DNA from: an uncultured Polaribacter sp.
GTDB lineage: Bacteria; Bacteroidota; Bacteroidia; Flavobacteriales; Flavobacteriaceae
NCBI GenBank assembly: GCA_943787375.1
Contig: CALSME010000002.1
Span: 1 to 64,000, forward strand
Reading direction: 5' to 3'
DNA length: 64,000 nucleotides
Under the pieces are notes generated by a model. The model did not search any database, had not been told where the DNA came from, and saw only the letters and a program-made list of their open reading frames with translations. This document shows, one piece after another, positions 24,024 to 34,178 of the stretch; positions within the stretch are counted from its first letter, which is position 1, and every line of letters begins with the position of its first letter. Position numbers and translations under genes: made by a program.

Positions 24024-26765
24024 ATGGACAAATTTTCGTTCTTAAACGCAGCGCACACTGGCTTTATCGCCGACTTATACGATCAATATCTACAAAATCC
24101 AGACGCGGTGGAACCGAGTTGGAGAAGTTTTTTTCAGGGCTATGATTTGGCCAACGAAAACTACTCCCTTAAAGACAGCGAGGAGGAAACGGTTTCTAGT
24201 GAGATCCCGGAAGAAGTAAAAAAAGAATTCTTAGTCGTAGACTTAATCAACGGATATCGATCTCGTGGGCACCTGTTTACAAAAACAAATCCAGTAAGAG
24301 AAAGAAGACAATACCAACCTACTCTAGAAATAGAAAACTTTGGTTTATCGGACAATGATTTAGACACAGAATTTTCTGCAGGATCAATTTTAGGTTTAGG
24401 GAAAACCAAACTAGCAACCATTATACAGCATTTAAAAAGTATTTACTGCGACTCTATTGGAGTAGAATATACGTACATGCGGAATCCAGAAAAATTAAAG
24501 TGGTGGCAAGATCGTTTGAATAAAAACGACAATCATCCTGATTATTCTGTGGATGCAAAAAAATACATCCTTTCAAAATTAAATCACGCCGTAACTTTCG
24601 AAAACTTTTTACAAACAAAATATGTGGGTCAAAAACGTTTTTCGCTAGAGGGTGGAGAAACTTTAATACCAGGTATTAGCGTTGCATTAAGAGATGCATC
24701 TGAAAAATTTGGTGTAGAAGAATGTGTTTTAGGAATGGCACACAGAGGGCGTTTAAACACCTTAGTAAATATCTTTAAAAAACCCGTTCGTGAATTGTTT
24801 AGCGAATTTGAAGGAAAAGATTTTGAAGATCAAAACATTGATGGTGATGTAAAATATCACTTAGGATTAACTCTCAGTAAAACCTATAGAGACGGAAAAC
24901 AAATCAAGATGAATTTGGTTCCAAATCCATCGCATTTAGAAACCGTAGCTGCGGTTGCTGAAGGAATTACCAGAGCAAAAATAGATCGAAAATACAACGG
25001 AGATTCGAGTAAAATACTCCCTATAATTATTCATGGAGATGCTGCAATTGCTGGGCAAGGAATTGCCTATGAAATTACACAAATGTCCAAATTAAATGGG
25101 TATAAAACAGGGGGAACCATTCATATTGTAGTTAACAATCAAGTTGGTTTTACCACCAACTATTTAGATGCTCGTTCAAGCACCTATTGTACAGATGTTG
25201 CCAAAGTAACGCTCTCTCCAGTATTGCATGTAAATGCAGATGATGCAGAAGCGGTTTGCCATGCAATGGAAATGGCCTTGGAATTTCGAATGAAGTTTAA
25301 AACCGATGTTTTTATTGATCTTTTAGGATACAGAAAATACGGTCACAACGAAGGAGATGAGCCTCGTTTTACACAACCAAAACTATACAAAGCGATTGCA
25401 AAGCACCAGAATCCAAGAGATCTTTATGCTGCACAATTGCTTCAAGAAGGCACAATTAACAGTACTTATTTAGATGAAATAACGGCTGAGTTTAAAAATA
25501 TGCTTTCAGCAGAATTCGATAAATCGAAAGAAGACAGCTCCTCGAAAGTAAAAGAGTTTATGCAATCTACCTGGAAAGGATATGCGCGTAAGCAATTAAA
25601 ATCAATGCTAGAAATTGTCGACACAACTTACGGAGTCGAGAAATTAAAGCACATTGCAAAAGTAGTTTCTACGGTTCCTGAAAAAGTGCAATTTGTTCGA
25701 AAAGCAGAACGTATTTTACAGGGAAGAGCAAAAATGACTTTTGAAACCAATACCTTAGACTGGGGAATGGCAGAAAATCTTGCCTACGGAAGTTTAATGG
25801 AAGAAGGTTTTAATGTTCGTATTTCAGGACAAGATGTAGAAAGAGGAACGTTTTCTCACCGACATGCAATTTTGCGTGATGAAATTACCGAAGAAAGAAT
25901 CAATTTATTAAACACAAATCCTAAGAGCAAAGGACAAATGACGATTTACAACTCGTTGTTATCTGAATACGGCGTTTTAGGATTTGACTATGGGTATGCA
26001 ATGGCAAACCCAGATACACTCACAATTTGGGAAGCACAATTTGGAGATTTCTCCAATGGCGCTCAAATTATGTTTGACCAGTACATTTCTGCTGCTGAAG
26101 ACAAATGGAAATTACAAAACGGAATTGTTGTTTTACTTCCTCACGGATATGAAGGACAGGGTTCTGAACATTCTTCTGCAAGAATAGAACGGTATCTACA
26201 ATTGTGTGCAATAGACAATATGACGGTTGCAAACTGTACAACGCCAGCAAACTTTTATCATTTGCTGCGAAGACAAATGAAACGCGATTATAGAAAACCC
26301 TTAATTGTTTTCACGCCTAAGAGTTTATTACGTCACCCAAAAGCAGTGAATACTATTGAAGAATTGGCTACTGGTGAATTCCAGGAAGTAATTGATGATA
26401 CCATTAACCCAGAGAAAGTAACAAAAGTGGTCTTTTGTATGGGAAAATTCTACTACGATTTATTGGCAGAGCGTGAAATTTTAGAGCGAGAAGATATTGC
26501 TTTGGTAAGAATAGAACAACTCTTTCCGCTCCATTTAGAAAAGTTACAGAAAGCCATCGATCGATATCCAAACGCAAAAGACTATGTTTGGGCACAAGAG
26601 GAACCTAGAAATATGGGTGCATGGAGTTTTATGTTAGAACGTTTTGATCTTGTAAGATTGAATGTTTGTTCTCGTAAATACTATGCAGTACCGGCAGCGG
26701 GTTCTAGTACACGATTTAAAAAACGTCATAAAGCCGTTATTGATAGTGTTTTTAGTAATGACTAA
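24024..26765 (+). CDS. sucA: 2-oxoglutarate dehydrogenase E1 component
   Basis: Thiamine-diphosphate-dependent decarboxylase of the TCA cycle; 913 residues from the ATG at 24024 (MDKFSFLNAAHTGFIADLYD), which matches family N-termini. The upstream 39-codon extension is rejected because it covers the promoter. Motifs: EPSWRSFFQGY near the start, GMAHRGRLNTLVN, IHGDAAIAGQGIAYE for the ThDP/Mg site, and the transketolase-like C-terminal half with LPHGYEGQGSEHSSARIER. The E2 gene odhB follows after 153 bp; E3 is elsewhere. Confidence 0.97.
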   Translation: MDKFSFLNAAHTGFIADLYDQYLQNPDAVEPSWRSFFQGYDLANENYSLKDSEEETVSSEIPEEVKKEFLVVDLINGYRSRGHLFTKTNPVRERRQYQPTLEIENFGLSDNDLDTEFSAGSILGLGKTKLATIIQHLKSIYCDSIGVEYTYMRNPEKLKWWQDRLNKNDNHPDYSVDAKKYILSKLNHAVTFENFLQTKYVGQKRFSLEGGETLIPGISVALRDASEKFGVEECVLGMAHRGRLNTLVNIFKKPVRELFSEFEGKDFEDQNIDGDVKYHLGLTLSKTYRDGKQIKMNLVPNPSHLETVAAVAEGITRAKIDRKYNGDSSKILPIIIHGDAAIAGQGIAYEITQMSKLNGYKTGGTIHIVVNNQVGFTTNYLDARSSTYCTDVAKVTLSPVLHVNADDAEAVCHAMEMALEFRMKFKTDVFIDLLGYRKYGHNEGDEPRFTQPKLYKAIAKHQNPRDLYAAQLLQEGTINSTYLDEITAEFKNMLSAEFDKSKEDSSSKVKEFMQSTWKGYARKQLKSMLEIVDTTYGVEKLKHIAKVVSTVPEKVQFVRKAERILQGRAKMTFETNTLDWGMAENLAYGSLMEEGFNVRISGQDVERGTFSHRHAILRDEITEERINLLNTNPKSKGQMTIYNSLLSEYGVLGFDYGYAMANPDTLTIWEAQFGDFSNGAQIMFDQYISAAEDKWKLQNGIVVLLPHGYEGQGSEHSSARIERYLQLCAIDNMTVANCTTPANFYHLLRRQMKRDYRKPLIVFTPKSLLRHPKAVNTIEELATGEFQEVIDDTINPEKVTKVVFCMGKFYYDLLAEREILEREDIALVRIEQLFPLHLEKLQKAIDRYPNAKDYVWAQEEPRNMGAWSFMLERFDLVRLNVCSRKYYAVPAAGSSTRFKKRHKAVIDSVFSND

Positions 26766-26790
26766 GTGCGTTAAGGATTGAAACAGCATC

Positions 26791-26899
26791 CTTTTTAATT
26801 TTGACTGTGAAGGAAAAAATTAAAAAGATATCGTGGAAAGCCTGTGAAAACGCCCAAAATATAAAAAGTAAAATAATTAAATGCTGATACATGTTCAGC
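26791..26899 (+). repeat. Inverted repeats in the sucA-odhB spacer
   Basis: A perfect 12-bp inverted repeat, CTTTTTAATTTT (26791-26802) with AAAATTAAAAAG (26816-26827), and a second short one, GCTGA and TCAGC (26883-26899), just before odhB. The first is too AT-rich and lacks a T tail for a classic terminator. They could be an mRNA processing hairpin and an operator; low certainty. Confidence 0.35.
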
Positions 26900-26918
26900 G
26901 CAAGTAAAATAAGAAACC

Positions 26919-28127
26919 ATGAGTGTTTTAGAAATGAAAGTTCCTTCTCCGGGAGAATCAATTACAGAAGTAGAAATTGCAGCTTGGTTAGTTGAGGATG
27001 GAGATTATGTTGAAAAAGATCAACCGATTGCAGAAGTAGATTCTGACAAAGCTACCTTGGAATTACCGGCAGAAGAAAGTGGCATTATCACTTTAAAAGC
27101 GGAAGAAGGGGATGCTGTAAATGTTGGCGAAGTCGTTTGTTTGATTGATACAAGTGCTGCAAAACCAGCTGGTAACGCTCCTCAAGCAGCAGCAGCAAAG
27201 CCCGTAGAAAAAGTGGCGGTAAAAGAGGCCCCAAAAGCAGCTACTTATGCTACTGGAACGGCTTCACCGGCAGCGAAGAAAGTATTGGCTGAAAAAGGAA
27301 TGACGGCTTCGACCGTAAAAGGAACCGGTAAAGATGGACGCATAACCAAAGAGGATGCTGTAAAAGCAGTGCCTTCTATGGGAACGCAACCCGCAAACGG
27401 TGCTCGTGGTACGGAACGTAAGAAAATGTCGATGCTTCGTAGAAAAGTTGCCGAGCGTTTGGTAGCTGTAAAAAGTGAAACAGCCATGTTAACGACCTTT
27501 AACGAGGTAAACATGCAACCTATTTTTGATTTGCGAACGGAATACAAAGAGGCTTTTAAAGCAAAACACGGTGTTGGATTAGGCTTTATGTCTTTCTTTA
27601 CATTGGCGGTTGTAAGAGCCTTGGAAATGTATCCTGATGTGAATTCTATGATTGATGGAGACTTTCAAATAAAACATGATTTTCAAGACATTTCAATTGC
27701 TGTTTCTGGACCGAAAGGATTGATGGTTCCAGTGATTAGAAATGCAGAAGGCCTCTCTTTTAGAGGGGTAGAAAGCGAAGTAAAACGCTTGGCTTTGAGA
27801 GCAAGAGATGGACAAATAACGATTGATGAAATGACGGGTGGAACTTTTACAATTACCAATGGTGGTGTTTTTGGTTCGATGCTGTCTACTCCTATTATAA
27901 ACCCTCCTCAAAGTGGAATTTTAGGAATGCACAATATTGTAAACAGACCCATGGCTGTAAATGGTGAAGTGGTCATTCAACCGATTATGTATGTTGCGTT
28001 GTCGTATGATCATAGAATTGTAGATGGTAGAGAATCTGTTGGATTTTTAGTGGCGGTAAAAGAGGCATTGGAAAACCCAGTAGAATTGTTAATGAACAAC
28101 GACCCTACAAAAGCATTGGAAATGTAA
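26919..28127 (+). CDS. odhB: Dihydrolipoyllysine-residue succinyltransferase (E2 of 2-oxoglutarate dehydrogenase)
   Basis: 402 residues. One lipoyl domain with Lys44 in [11 protein letters not shown], an Ala/Pro linker, a peripheral-subunit-binding domain ([13 protein letters not shown] to [12 protein letters not shown], about 116-150) and a C-terminal catalytic domain with [11 protein letters not shown] (His365, Asp369). Assignment to the 2-oxoglutarate rather than the pyruvate complex rests on the single lipoyl domain and the adjacent sucA. Confidence 0.96.
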   Translation: MSVLEMKVPSPGESITEVEIAAWLVEDGDYVEKDQPIAEVDSDKATLELPAEESGIITLKAEEGDAVNVGEVVCLIDTSAAKPAGNAPQAAAAKPVEKVAVKEAPKAATYATGTASPAAKKVLAEKGMTASTVKGTGKDGRITKEDAVKAVPSMGTQPANGARGTERKKMSMLRRKVAERLVAVKSETAMLTTFNEVNMQPIFDLRTEYKEAFKAKHGVGLGFMSFFTLAVVRALEMYPDVNSMIDGDFQIKHDFQDISIAVSGPKGLMVPVIRNAEGLSFRGVESEVKRLALRARDGQITIDEMTGGTFTITNGGVFGSMLSTPIINPPQSGILGMHNIVNRPMAVNGEVVIQPIMYVALSYDHRIVDGRESVGFLVAVKEALENPVELLMNNDPTKALEM

Positions 28128-28152
28128 GCAACCATGTTGCCCAATACATATT

Positions 28153-28190
28153 AAAAATCCCGAGCTTAGCGCTTGGGATTTTTATTTTTT
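28153..28190 (+). terminator. Intrinsic terminator after odhB
   Basis: A 13-bp stem, AAAAATCCCGAGC (28153-28165) with GCTTGGGATTTTT (28171-28183; one G-T pair), followed by more T residues. Confidence 0.88.
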
Positions 28191-28248
28191 AAATGTATTT
28201 GAAAATTTAAATCCTACGAGAGTCCACAAATCTACACTTCAATTAAAC

Positions 28249-28256
28249 TATCTTTG
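28249..28256 (+). promoter_or_regulatory. Putative -7 element of the dus gene
   Basis: TATCTTTG matches TAnnTTTG, 17 bp before the ATG at 28274. Confidence 0.5.
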
Positions 28257-28273
28257 CCCCACTAAATACAATC

Positions 28274-29218
28274 ATGGCTTTTACGTTACTTTCCTCTCCT
28301 TTACAGGGGTTTACTGATTTTAGATTTCGCAATGCTTTTCACCATTACTTTGGGGGTATAGACACTTTTTATGCGCCTTATATTCGCTTGAACGGAAAAC
28401 TAAAAATAAAACAATCTTATCAAAATGATTTGTTACTGGAAAACAATTCGACATTGGAAGTCATTCCGCAGGTGATTACCAATGATCCTGATGAGTTTTT
28501 ATATGTAGCGAAATATGTACAAAGTTTAGGCTATAAAGAATTGAATTGGAATTTGGGATGCCCCTACCCAATGGTCACTAAATCTGGAATGGGTTCTGGC
28601 CTAATTTGCAATCCAGCAAGAATCGACGAAGTTTTACACAAAGCACACAATGAAACGGATATTTTGGTATCTATGAAAATGCGAATGGGGTATGAAAATT
28701 CCCAAGAAATTTTAGCTGCTTTTCCGACTTTAGACAAGTATCCACTCAAAAATATTGCCATTCATGCTCGTATTGGGAAGCAACTGTACAAAGGTCCTGT
28801 AGACTTGGATGCTTTTGAGAAATGCATTAATAGTACAAAACACAAACTGTATTACAACGGAGATATTACGAGTGTTGCAGCTTTTAAAAAAATACAAGAA
28901 CGTTTCCCAAGTATGGATCATTTTATGATTGGTAGGGGGCTGATTGCGGATCCTTTTTTGCCACAGATGATTAAAGATGATACCACAGAATACCCAAAAG
29001 ATCGTTGGAAAATTTTCTCAGAATTTCACGATACCATTTACAATCAATATGACGAATACCTTTCTGGACCAACACCTATAAAAATGAAAATGTTGGGTTT
29101 TTGGGAATTCTTCTCTCAGTCGTTTCCCAATCCTCAAAAAACCTTTAAGGCGATTAAAAAAGCAGGAAATCCAAAAAAATACCAACAGGCTGTAGCTGGA
29201 ATTTTAAAGCAGATTTAA
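28274..29218 (+). CDS. tRNA-dihydrouridine synthase family protein
   Basis: FMN-dependent reduction of uridine to dihydrouridine in tRNA D-loops. 314 residues. TIM-barrel start LSSPLQGFTDFRFR, catalytic Cys96 in NWNLGCPYPMVTKSGMGSGL, substrate loop MKMRMGYEN, HARIGKQLYKG in the FMN phosphate region, and MIGRGLIADPFL near the end. The length and C-terminal helical part look DusC-like. Single-gene unit. Confidence 0.92.
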   Translation: MAFTLLSSPLQGFTDFRFRNAFHHYFGGIDTFYAPYIRLNGKLKIKQSYQNDLLLENNSTLEVIPQVITNDPDEFLYVAKYVQSLGYKELNWNLGCPYPMVTKSGMGSGLICNPARIDEVLHKAHNETDILVSMKMRMGYENSQEILAAFPTLDKYPLKNIAIHARIGKQLYKGPVDLDAFEKCINSTKHKLYYNGDITSVAAFKKIQERFPSMDHFMIGRGLIADPFLPQMIKDDTTEYPKDRWKIFSEFHDTIYNQYDEYLSGPTPIKMKMLGFWEFFSQSFPNPQKTFKAIKKAGNPKKYQQAVAGILKQI

Positions 29219-29306
29219 ATAAAAGACAGGTGAAAAATTCCAACAAAAAATAATACAATTTTTAGGAACTAATTTTTAATTATTTATCTTGCTAAAAAAA
29301 GTGCAA

Positions 29307-31715
29307 ATGCCCAAAAATCCTGAATTAGAACTTGCCTTGCAGTTTATTGATAAAACAGATCGAAACTTGTTTATCACTGGAAAAGCGGGTACAGGAAAAA
29401 CGACTTTTCTACATCAAATTAAAAAGGAATCTCTAAAAAGAATGGTTATTGTGGCCCCCACCGGTGTTGCAGCAATTAACGCAAAAGGGGTGACGATTCA
29501 TTCCTTTTTTCAAATGCCTTTCGGCCCTATTCTACCGAATCAGATAGCAAACACTTCCAACCAACAGCGGAAGTTTTCGAAAACAAAAATCGATATTATT
29601 AAATCTTTAGACCTGGTCATCATTGATGAAATTAGTATGGTGCGCGCAGATTTGTTGGACGGTATAGACCAAGTAATGCGGCGCTATAAAAACAGAAACA
29701 AAGTCTTTGGAGGCGCACAAGTATTAATGATTGGAGACTTGCAGCAGTTGGCACCAGTAGTAAGACCTAACGAATGGGGTTTGCTACAATCGCATTACGA
29801 AACGGTTTACTTTTTTAGCTCAAAAGCCTATCAAGAAGCCAATGTGGTTTCTATTGAATTAAAACATATTTACCGTCAAAAAAACGAAGATTTTATTACC
29901 ATTTTGAATGAAATTAGAAATGATGATTTGTCTGAAAAGTCTGCGAAAATTTTAAACAAACGATACAATCCCAACTTCTCTCCAAGCAAAGAAGAGGGCT
30001 ATATTACACTTACGACTCATAATAACAGGGCCAATTTAATCAACGACTCTGAACTGAATAAAGTAAAAAGTAAAAGCACTTTTTTTCAAGCTGAAATTTC
30101 TGGAAAATTCAATGAAAATGCATTTCCAAATGCTGAAAAATTAGAATTGAAAGTGGGTGCTCAAGTGATGTTCATCAAAAATGATTCTTCACTAGAAAAA
30201 AGATACTACAATGGAAAAATAGGAATTATTACGGCAATTTCTAGCGAAACGGTTCATGTACAATGTGCCAATGAGGTAGACGAAATTGTAACCGAAAAGG
30301 AAATGTGGGACAACATTAACTATTCGATTCATGAGGAAACTAAAGCGTTAAAAGAGGATATTGTCGGATCCTTTAAACAAATGCCGTTGCGATTGGCATG
30401 GGCAATTACCATTCATAAAAGTCAGGGACTAACCTTTGAAAGGGCCATTATAGATGCGGAGGCTTCTTTTGCGCATGGACAAACCTATGTCGCTTTAAGT
30501 AGATGTACTTCACTGGAAGGATTGGTTTTAAAAACCCCCATTACTGCTAGTGCGATTATTAATGACAATACGGTGCGTATCTTTAATCAAGGCGTAGAAG
30601 AAAACCACCCTGATGAAACAATTTTGACGGAGTCTGAAAAAGAATTTCAACTCAATTTAATTACGGAATTATTAGATTACCAACCCTTTTTATATCCAGT
30701 CACACGTTTGATTGATATTTTCTACAAGAATCAAACCAGCATTAATGGTGCCGTAATTGAACATTTACATACGATAAAAGATGACGGAGTTGTTGCTTTA
30801 ATGAAGGTAGCTGCTGGATTTAGAAATCAACTATTAGTGCTTTCTGAGGAGGGCATTCTCCCAGAAAACAGCAGTGCAGTACAAGAACGATTTACAAAAG
30901 CGATGGCTTATTTTCTAACGCAAACTCAAAATAACATTCAGAAACCTTTAGACGCCATTTCGTTCTCTACAGACAACAAAGCGGTTAAAAAAGATTTTGT
31001 GAAACAGTTTGACTCCTTGCAAGAGAAATTAGAAGAAAAGTTATTTGCGCTTCAAAAAATGACCAAAGGCTTTCAAGTGCATGACTATCTTAAAGTAAGA
31101 GCAAAAGCGGTCTTGCTAAAGAGTGCACCGACTAAAAAGAAGAAAGTCATTTCGAAACGCGATCCTATTTTGGCGATAAAATTGCGGGAATTAAGAGATG
31201 AAATTTTTAATGATGAAAAGATTCCTCATTATCAGATTTTCACTCAAGAAACCTTGTATGCGCTCTGCGATAATTTACCAAGAACAGCTGCTGCTTTGTT
31301 AAAAATAGTGGGCATGGGTAAAACGCGTGTTACGAAGTATGGGGGTCGAATCTTAGATATTATTGAAGCATATTGCAAAGAAAACGGGATTAATCAATTC
31401 AATGAACAGAAAAAAGAGGACAAGAAATCTACCAAACAGATTACTTTTGAGTTGTTCAGATCGGGGCTTTCTATCAAAGAGATTGCGAAAGAAAGAAGTC
31501 TTACTACTGGCACCGTAGAAAATCATTTGGCCAACTATATTGTTTCTGGTGAGGTTGATGTTTTGGAATTGATGGAATTGAAGCGATATAAAAAAATTCG
31601 AAATGAAATTGAGGGCGCTGGTAAAGTAAAAGGCTTAACGGCTCTTAAAGAAAAAGTAGATCCTGGATTTACCTACATGGAACTAAAAATGGTTTTAATG
31701 TCTATGGAGCGCTAA
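29307..31715 (+). CDS. PIF1/RecD-like SF1B DNA helicase with C-terminal HRDC and HTH domains
   Basis: 802 residues from the ATG at 29307 (earlier in-frame TTG and GTG codons are less likely). Helicase motifs: Walker A GKAGTGKTT (25-33), Walker B LVIIDEISMV, motif III GDLQQLAP, and a late AWAITIHKSQGLTFERAI with VALSRC, typical of the PIF1/RecD branch. After about residue 610 an HRDC-like domain (LRELRDEIFNDEKIPHYQIF, then LPRTAAALLKIVGMGKTRVT) and a helix-turn-helix of the HTH_40 type (GLSIKEIAKERSLTTGTVEN) follow. This domain set is frequent in Bacteroidetes; a genome-maintenance role is inference. Confidence 0.9.
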   Translation: MPKNPELELALQFIDKTDRNLFITGKAGTGKTTFLHQIKKESLKRMVIVAPTGVAAINAKGVTIHSFFQMPFGPILPNQIANTSNQQRKFSKTKIDIIKSLDLVIIDEISMVRADLLDGIDQVMRRYKNRNKVFGGAQVLMIGDLQQLAPVVRPNEWGLLQSHYETVYFFSSKAYQEANVVSIELKHIYRQKNEDFITILNEIRNDDLSEKSAKILNKRYNPNFSPSKEEGYITLTTHNNRANLINDSELNKVKSKSTFFQAEISGKFNENAFPNAEKLELKVGAQVMFIKNDSSLEKRYYNGKIGIITAISSETVHVQCANEVDEIVTEKEMWDNINYSIHEETKALKEDIVGSFKQMPLRLAWAITIHKSQGLTFERAIIDAEASFAHGQTYVALSRCTSLEGLVLKTPITASAIINDNTVRIFNQGVEENHPDETILTESEKEFQLNLITELLDYQPFLYPVTRLIDIFYKNQTSINGAVIEHLHTIKDDGVVALMKVAAGFRNQLLVLSEEGILPENSSAVQERFTKAMAYFLTQTQNNIQKPLDAISFSTDNKAVKKDFVKQFDSLQEKLEEKLFALQKMTKGFQVHDYLKVRAKAVLLKSAPTKKKKVISKRDPILAIKLRELRDEIFNDEKIPHYQIFTQETLYALCDNLPRTAAALLKIVGMGKTRVTKYGGRILDIIEAYCKENGINQFNEQKKEDKKSTKQITFELFRSGLSIKEIAKERSLTTGTVENHLANYIVSGEVDVLELMELKRYKKIRNEIEGAGKVKGLTALKEKVDPGFTYMELKMVLMSMER

Positions 31716-31771
31716 GAGCATGGTTGGGCTAAACTACCATTTTTATTGATCCATGGGTATCAATTAGAAAT

Positions 31772-31803
31772 AGAAAAACCCGAGCAAATGCTCGGGTTTT
31801 TCT
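31772..31803. terminator. Bidirectional terminator between helicase and phosphate transporter genes
   Basis: A perfect 14-bp stem, AGAAAAACCCGAGC (31772-31785) with GCTCGGGTTTTTCT (31790-31803), and a 4-nt loop. A/T tracts on both sides serve the convergent genes. Confidence 0.9.
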
Positions 31804-31827
31804 ATTTTAAAAGAACTGAATCTTTCT

Positions 31828-34080
31828 TTATTTTACTTCTTTTGTACTTAAATGAAACTCTTCATAGGTTTGTAATAAACTCATTAAAGCAGCAATTAAA
31901 TCCTTGGTTTCTAATAAAACACTAAAATACAAGGTGGTATTCTTAGGACTGGTTTCATCAGTTCTGATTCGGGCTACTTGGTTTTCAATAGAAGTAGATA
32001 CATCATTTAATAAAGCTTTCTTTTGAGTTAAAACAGCATCTAAATCGTCAAAAGTTCTATTAGCAAACACATCGCTTACTTTATTTAATAGTACCGTTAA
32101 CTCATTGTCTATTTCTTTTAAATCTTTTAACTGTGGCTTTTTTAAATTTTTGTGATTGTTATTTACGTGCTTGTAACTCGCTCGAGAAATATAACTAATC
32201 GATTGTGCTACGTCTTGTAAATACCCTAAGACCATGATGTAAAATCTACTCGCCTGAACAGAAGTTTCATCTAATGATTTAATGAAATAGAATACACCGT
32301 CTTTTAAGTCATCAATTTCGTCATTCAACTTCCCAACGTGTTTGTCAGTTTTACGCAATTTGTTTAAGTCGTGGTTGGCTAAATCGTTCACCACATTTGT
32401 GTATAGTTTATTAACCCGAGCAGCTACTTCAGAAATATGATCTGCACTTTCTTCAATGACTCCATTAATGGTAATCAACTCCGATCTTTCAATATATACT
32501 TGTTTTTTTACTTCCTTCTTTTTTCTTCTGTGAATTAAGGTATTTCTTCCTATTAATAGCGCTACTACTGCTAATAAAACAGGAATCATCAACATGTCAA
32601 AACGAATTAAATAAGCAACGATTGCTGCTGCTAAAAATGCGGTAATTGCAGTTAAAAACCAACCCCCAATTACATTGATTACACCTGCAACTCTATATAC
32701 TGCGCTTTCTCTACCCCAAGCTCTATCGGCTAAAGAAGTACCCATAGCCACCATGAAGGTTACATAAGTGGTAGATAATGGCAATTTCATTGAAGTTGCA
32801 ATTGAAATTAGAATCCCTGCTACAATTAAATTAACAGCAGCTCTTACTAAATCGAATGCTGGCAATTCATAGGTTTTATCTTTTGGCAATTCGATGACAG
32901 GTTTCTGAAACTTAGCATCTACAAATGCCAATGTTTTTTGAGGAACGATATAGCTAATTCCTTTGTTGATTGTCATCGCAAACCTTACCACCACTCTTGA
33001 TAATGGGTTGGGTTGAAATTTTTCATGCCCCTCACCCTGTCTCGACAAATCAATACCGGTTTTAATTACATTCTGTGCCTTACTAGAGGTCCACAAAGTA
33101 ACGACCATAATTCCTCCAGCGATTAGTAATAACCAAACGTTAGAAGGTACTTTCTTTGCCAATACTCCCATAGAAAAAGCATCTGCTGCAACACCAGAAA
33201 CTTCCCACGCTTGGTAAGAATTCCAGGCAGCAATAGGAACTCCTACGAAGTTCACCAAGTCATTTCCAGAGAATGCCATTGCTAAAGAAAATGTTCCAAC
33301 ACCAATAATTAGCTTTAATATATTTATTTTAAAAATTTGAATTAAGACTTGAGATATTAAAGACCATATAACAAAACTCCCTGCTATAATGGAGAGCGTA
33401 TTTCCTTCTATTAAAAATTTAATGTCTTTATAAAAAGGCGTTCCTTTCATTCCCTTTATGATAATGAAATACGTAATTGCAGTAATGGCAAAACCACCAA
33501 ACAATGCGTTGATGTATATGGCTCTTTTTTCAAAATTAAAAGAATAGATTAATCGAGAAACAAATTGAACGATTGCACCCACTGAAAAAGCAACAACAAC
33601 GGAGAGAAGAATTCCTGAGATAATTTTGATGGCTGTTTCATGATTGATATACTCCCAAATTGCATCGATAGATTGGCTATCATTTGCAGATATTTTTAAT
33701 AATGAAATTGCAACCGCAGCACCCAGTAATTCAAATACAATTGAAACTGTTGTTGATGTTGGCATTCCTAAGGAATTAAAAATATCTAACAGTAAAATAT
33801 CGGTAATCATTACGGCCATAAAAATGAACATAATGTCTTGAAACATAAACATGTTTGGATTAAAAATTCCTTTCCGTGCTACTTCCATCATACCACTTGA
33901 AGTAATCGCTCCGAAGAACACCCCCAAACTGGCAATGATCATGATGTTTCTAACAGATATTGCTTTTGAACCAATCGCTGAATTTAAAAAATTAACAGCA
34001 TCATTACTTACTCCGACAACTAAGTCGACAACCGCTAAAACAGCTAAAGCGACTAACATTAAGATATATGGATCTCCCAT
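31828..34080 (-). CDS. PiT family inorganic phosphate transporter with C-terminal soluble domain
   Basis: 750 residues, much longer than the roughly 420-500 of a plain PiT. Two PiT signature segments are visible: GVSNDAVNFLNSAIGSKA near residue 25 and AFSGNDLVNFVGVPIAAW near 270, among about 12 membrane helices. The last 210 or so residues are hydrophilic and helical (ADHISEVAARVNKLYTNVVN, then LNDEIDDLKDGVFYFIKSLD), resembling a PhoU-like helical domain and possibly regulating transport. It lies downstream of the phosphate-type porin gene on the same strand, 98 bp apart. Energized by H+ or Na+ coupling; which is not visible. Confidence 0.9.
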   Translation of the reverse strand: MGDPYILMLVALAVLAVVDLVVGVSNDAVNFLNSAIGSKAISVRNIMIIASLGVFFGAITSSGMMEVARKGIFNPNMFMFQDIMFIFMAVMITDILLLDIFNSLGMPTSTTVSIVFELLGAAVAISLLKISANDSQSIDAIWEYINHETAIKIISGILLSVVVAFSVGAIVQFVSRLIYSFNFEKRAIYINALFGGFAITAITYFIIIKGMKGTPFYKDIKFLIEGNTLSIIAGSFVIWSLISQVLIQIFKINILKLIIGVGTFSLAMAFSGNDLVNFVGVPIAAWNSYQAWEVSGVAADAFSMGVLAKKVPSNVWLLLIAGGIMVVTLWTSSKAQNVIKTGIDLSRQGEGHEKFQPNPLSRVVVRFAMTINKGISYIVPQKTLAFVDAKFQKPVIELPKDKTYELPAFDLVRAAVNLIVAGILISIATSMKLPLSTTYVTFMVAMGTSLADRAWGRESAVYRVAGVINVIGGWFLTAITAFLAAAIVAYLIRFDMLMIPVLLAVVALLIGRNTLIHRRKKKEVKKQVYIERSELITINGVIEESADHISEVAARVNKLYTNVVNDLANHDLNKLRKTDKHVGKLNDEIDDLKDGVFYFIKSLDETSVQASRFYIMVLGYLQDVAQSISYISRASYKHVNNNHKNLKKPQLKDLKEIDNELTVLLNKVSDVFANRTFDDLDAVLTQKKALLNDVSTSIENQVARIRTDETSPKNTTLYFSVLLETKDLIAALMSLLQTYEEFHLSTKEVK

Positions 34081-34178
34081 TTTGATTTATTTTAATTATT
34101 TAATTATTTAATTTCTATTTGGTAAAATTACAGACTTACAAAGTCCCCTATGTTAGGTTTGTGTTATGTTTTTCGTGC

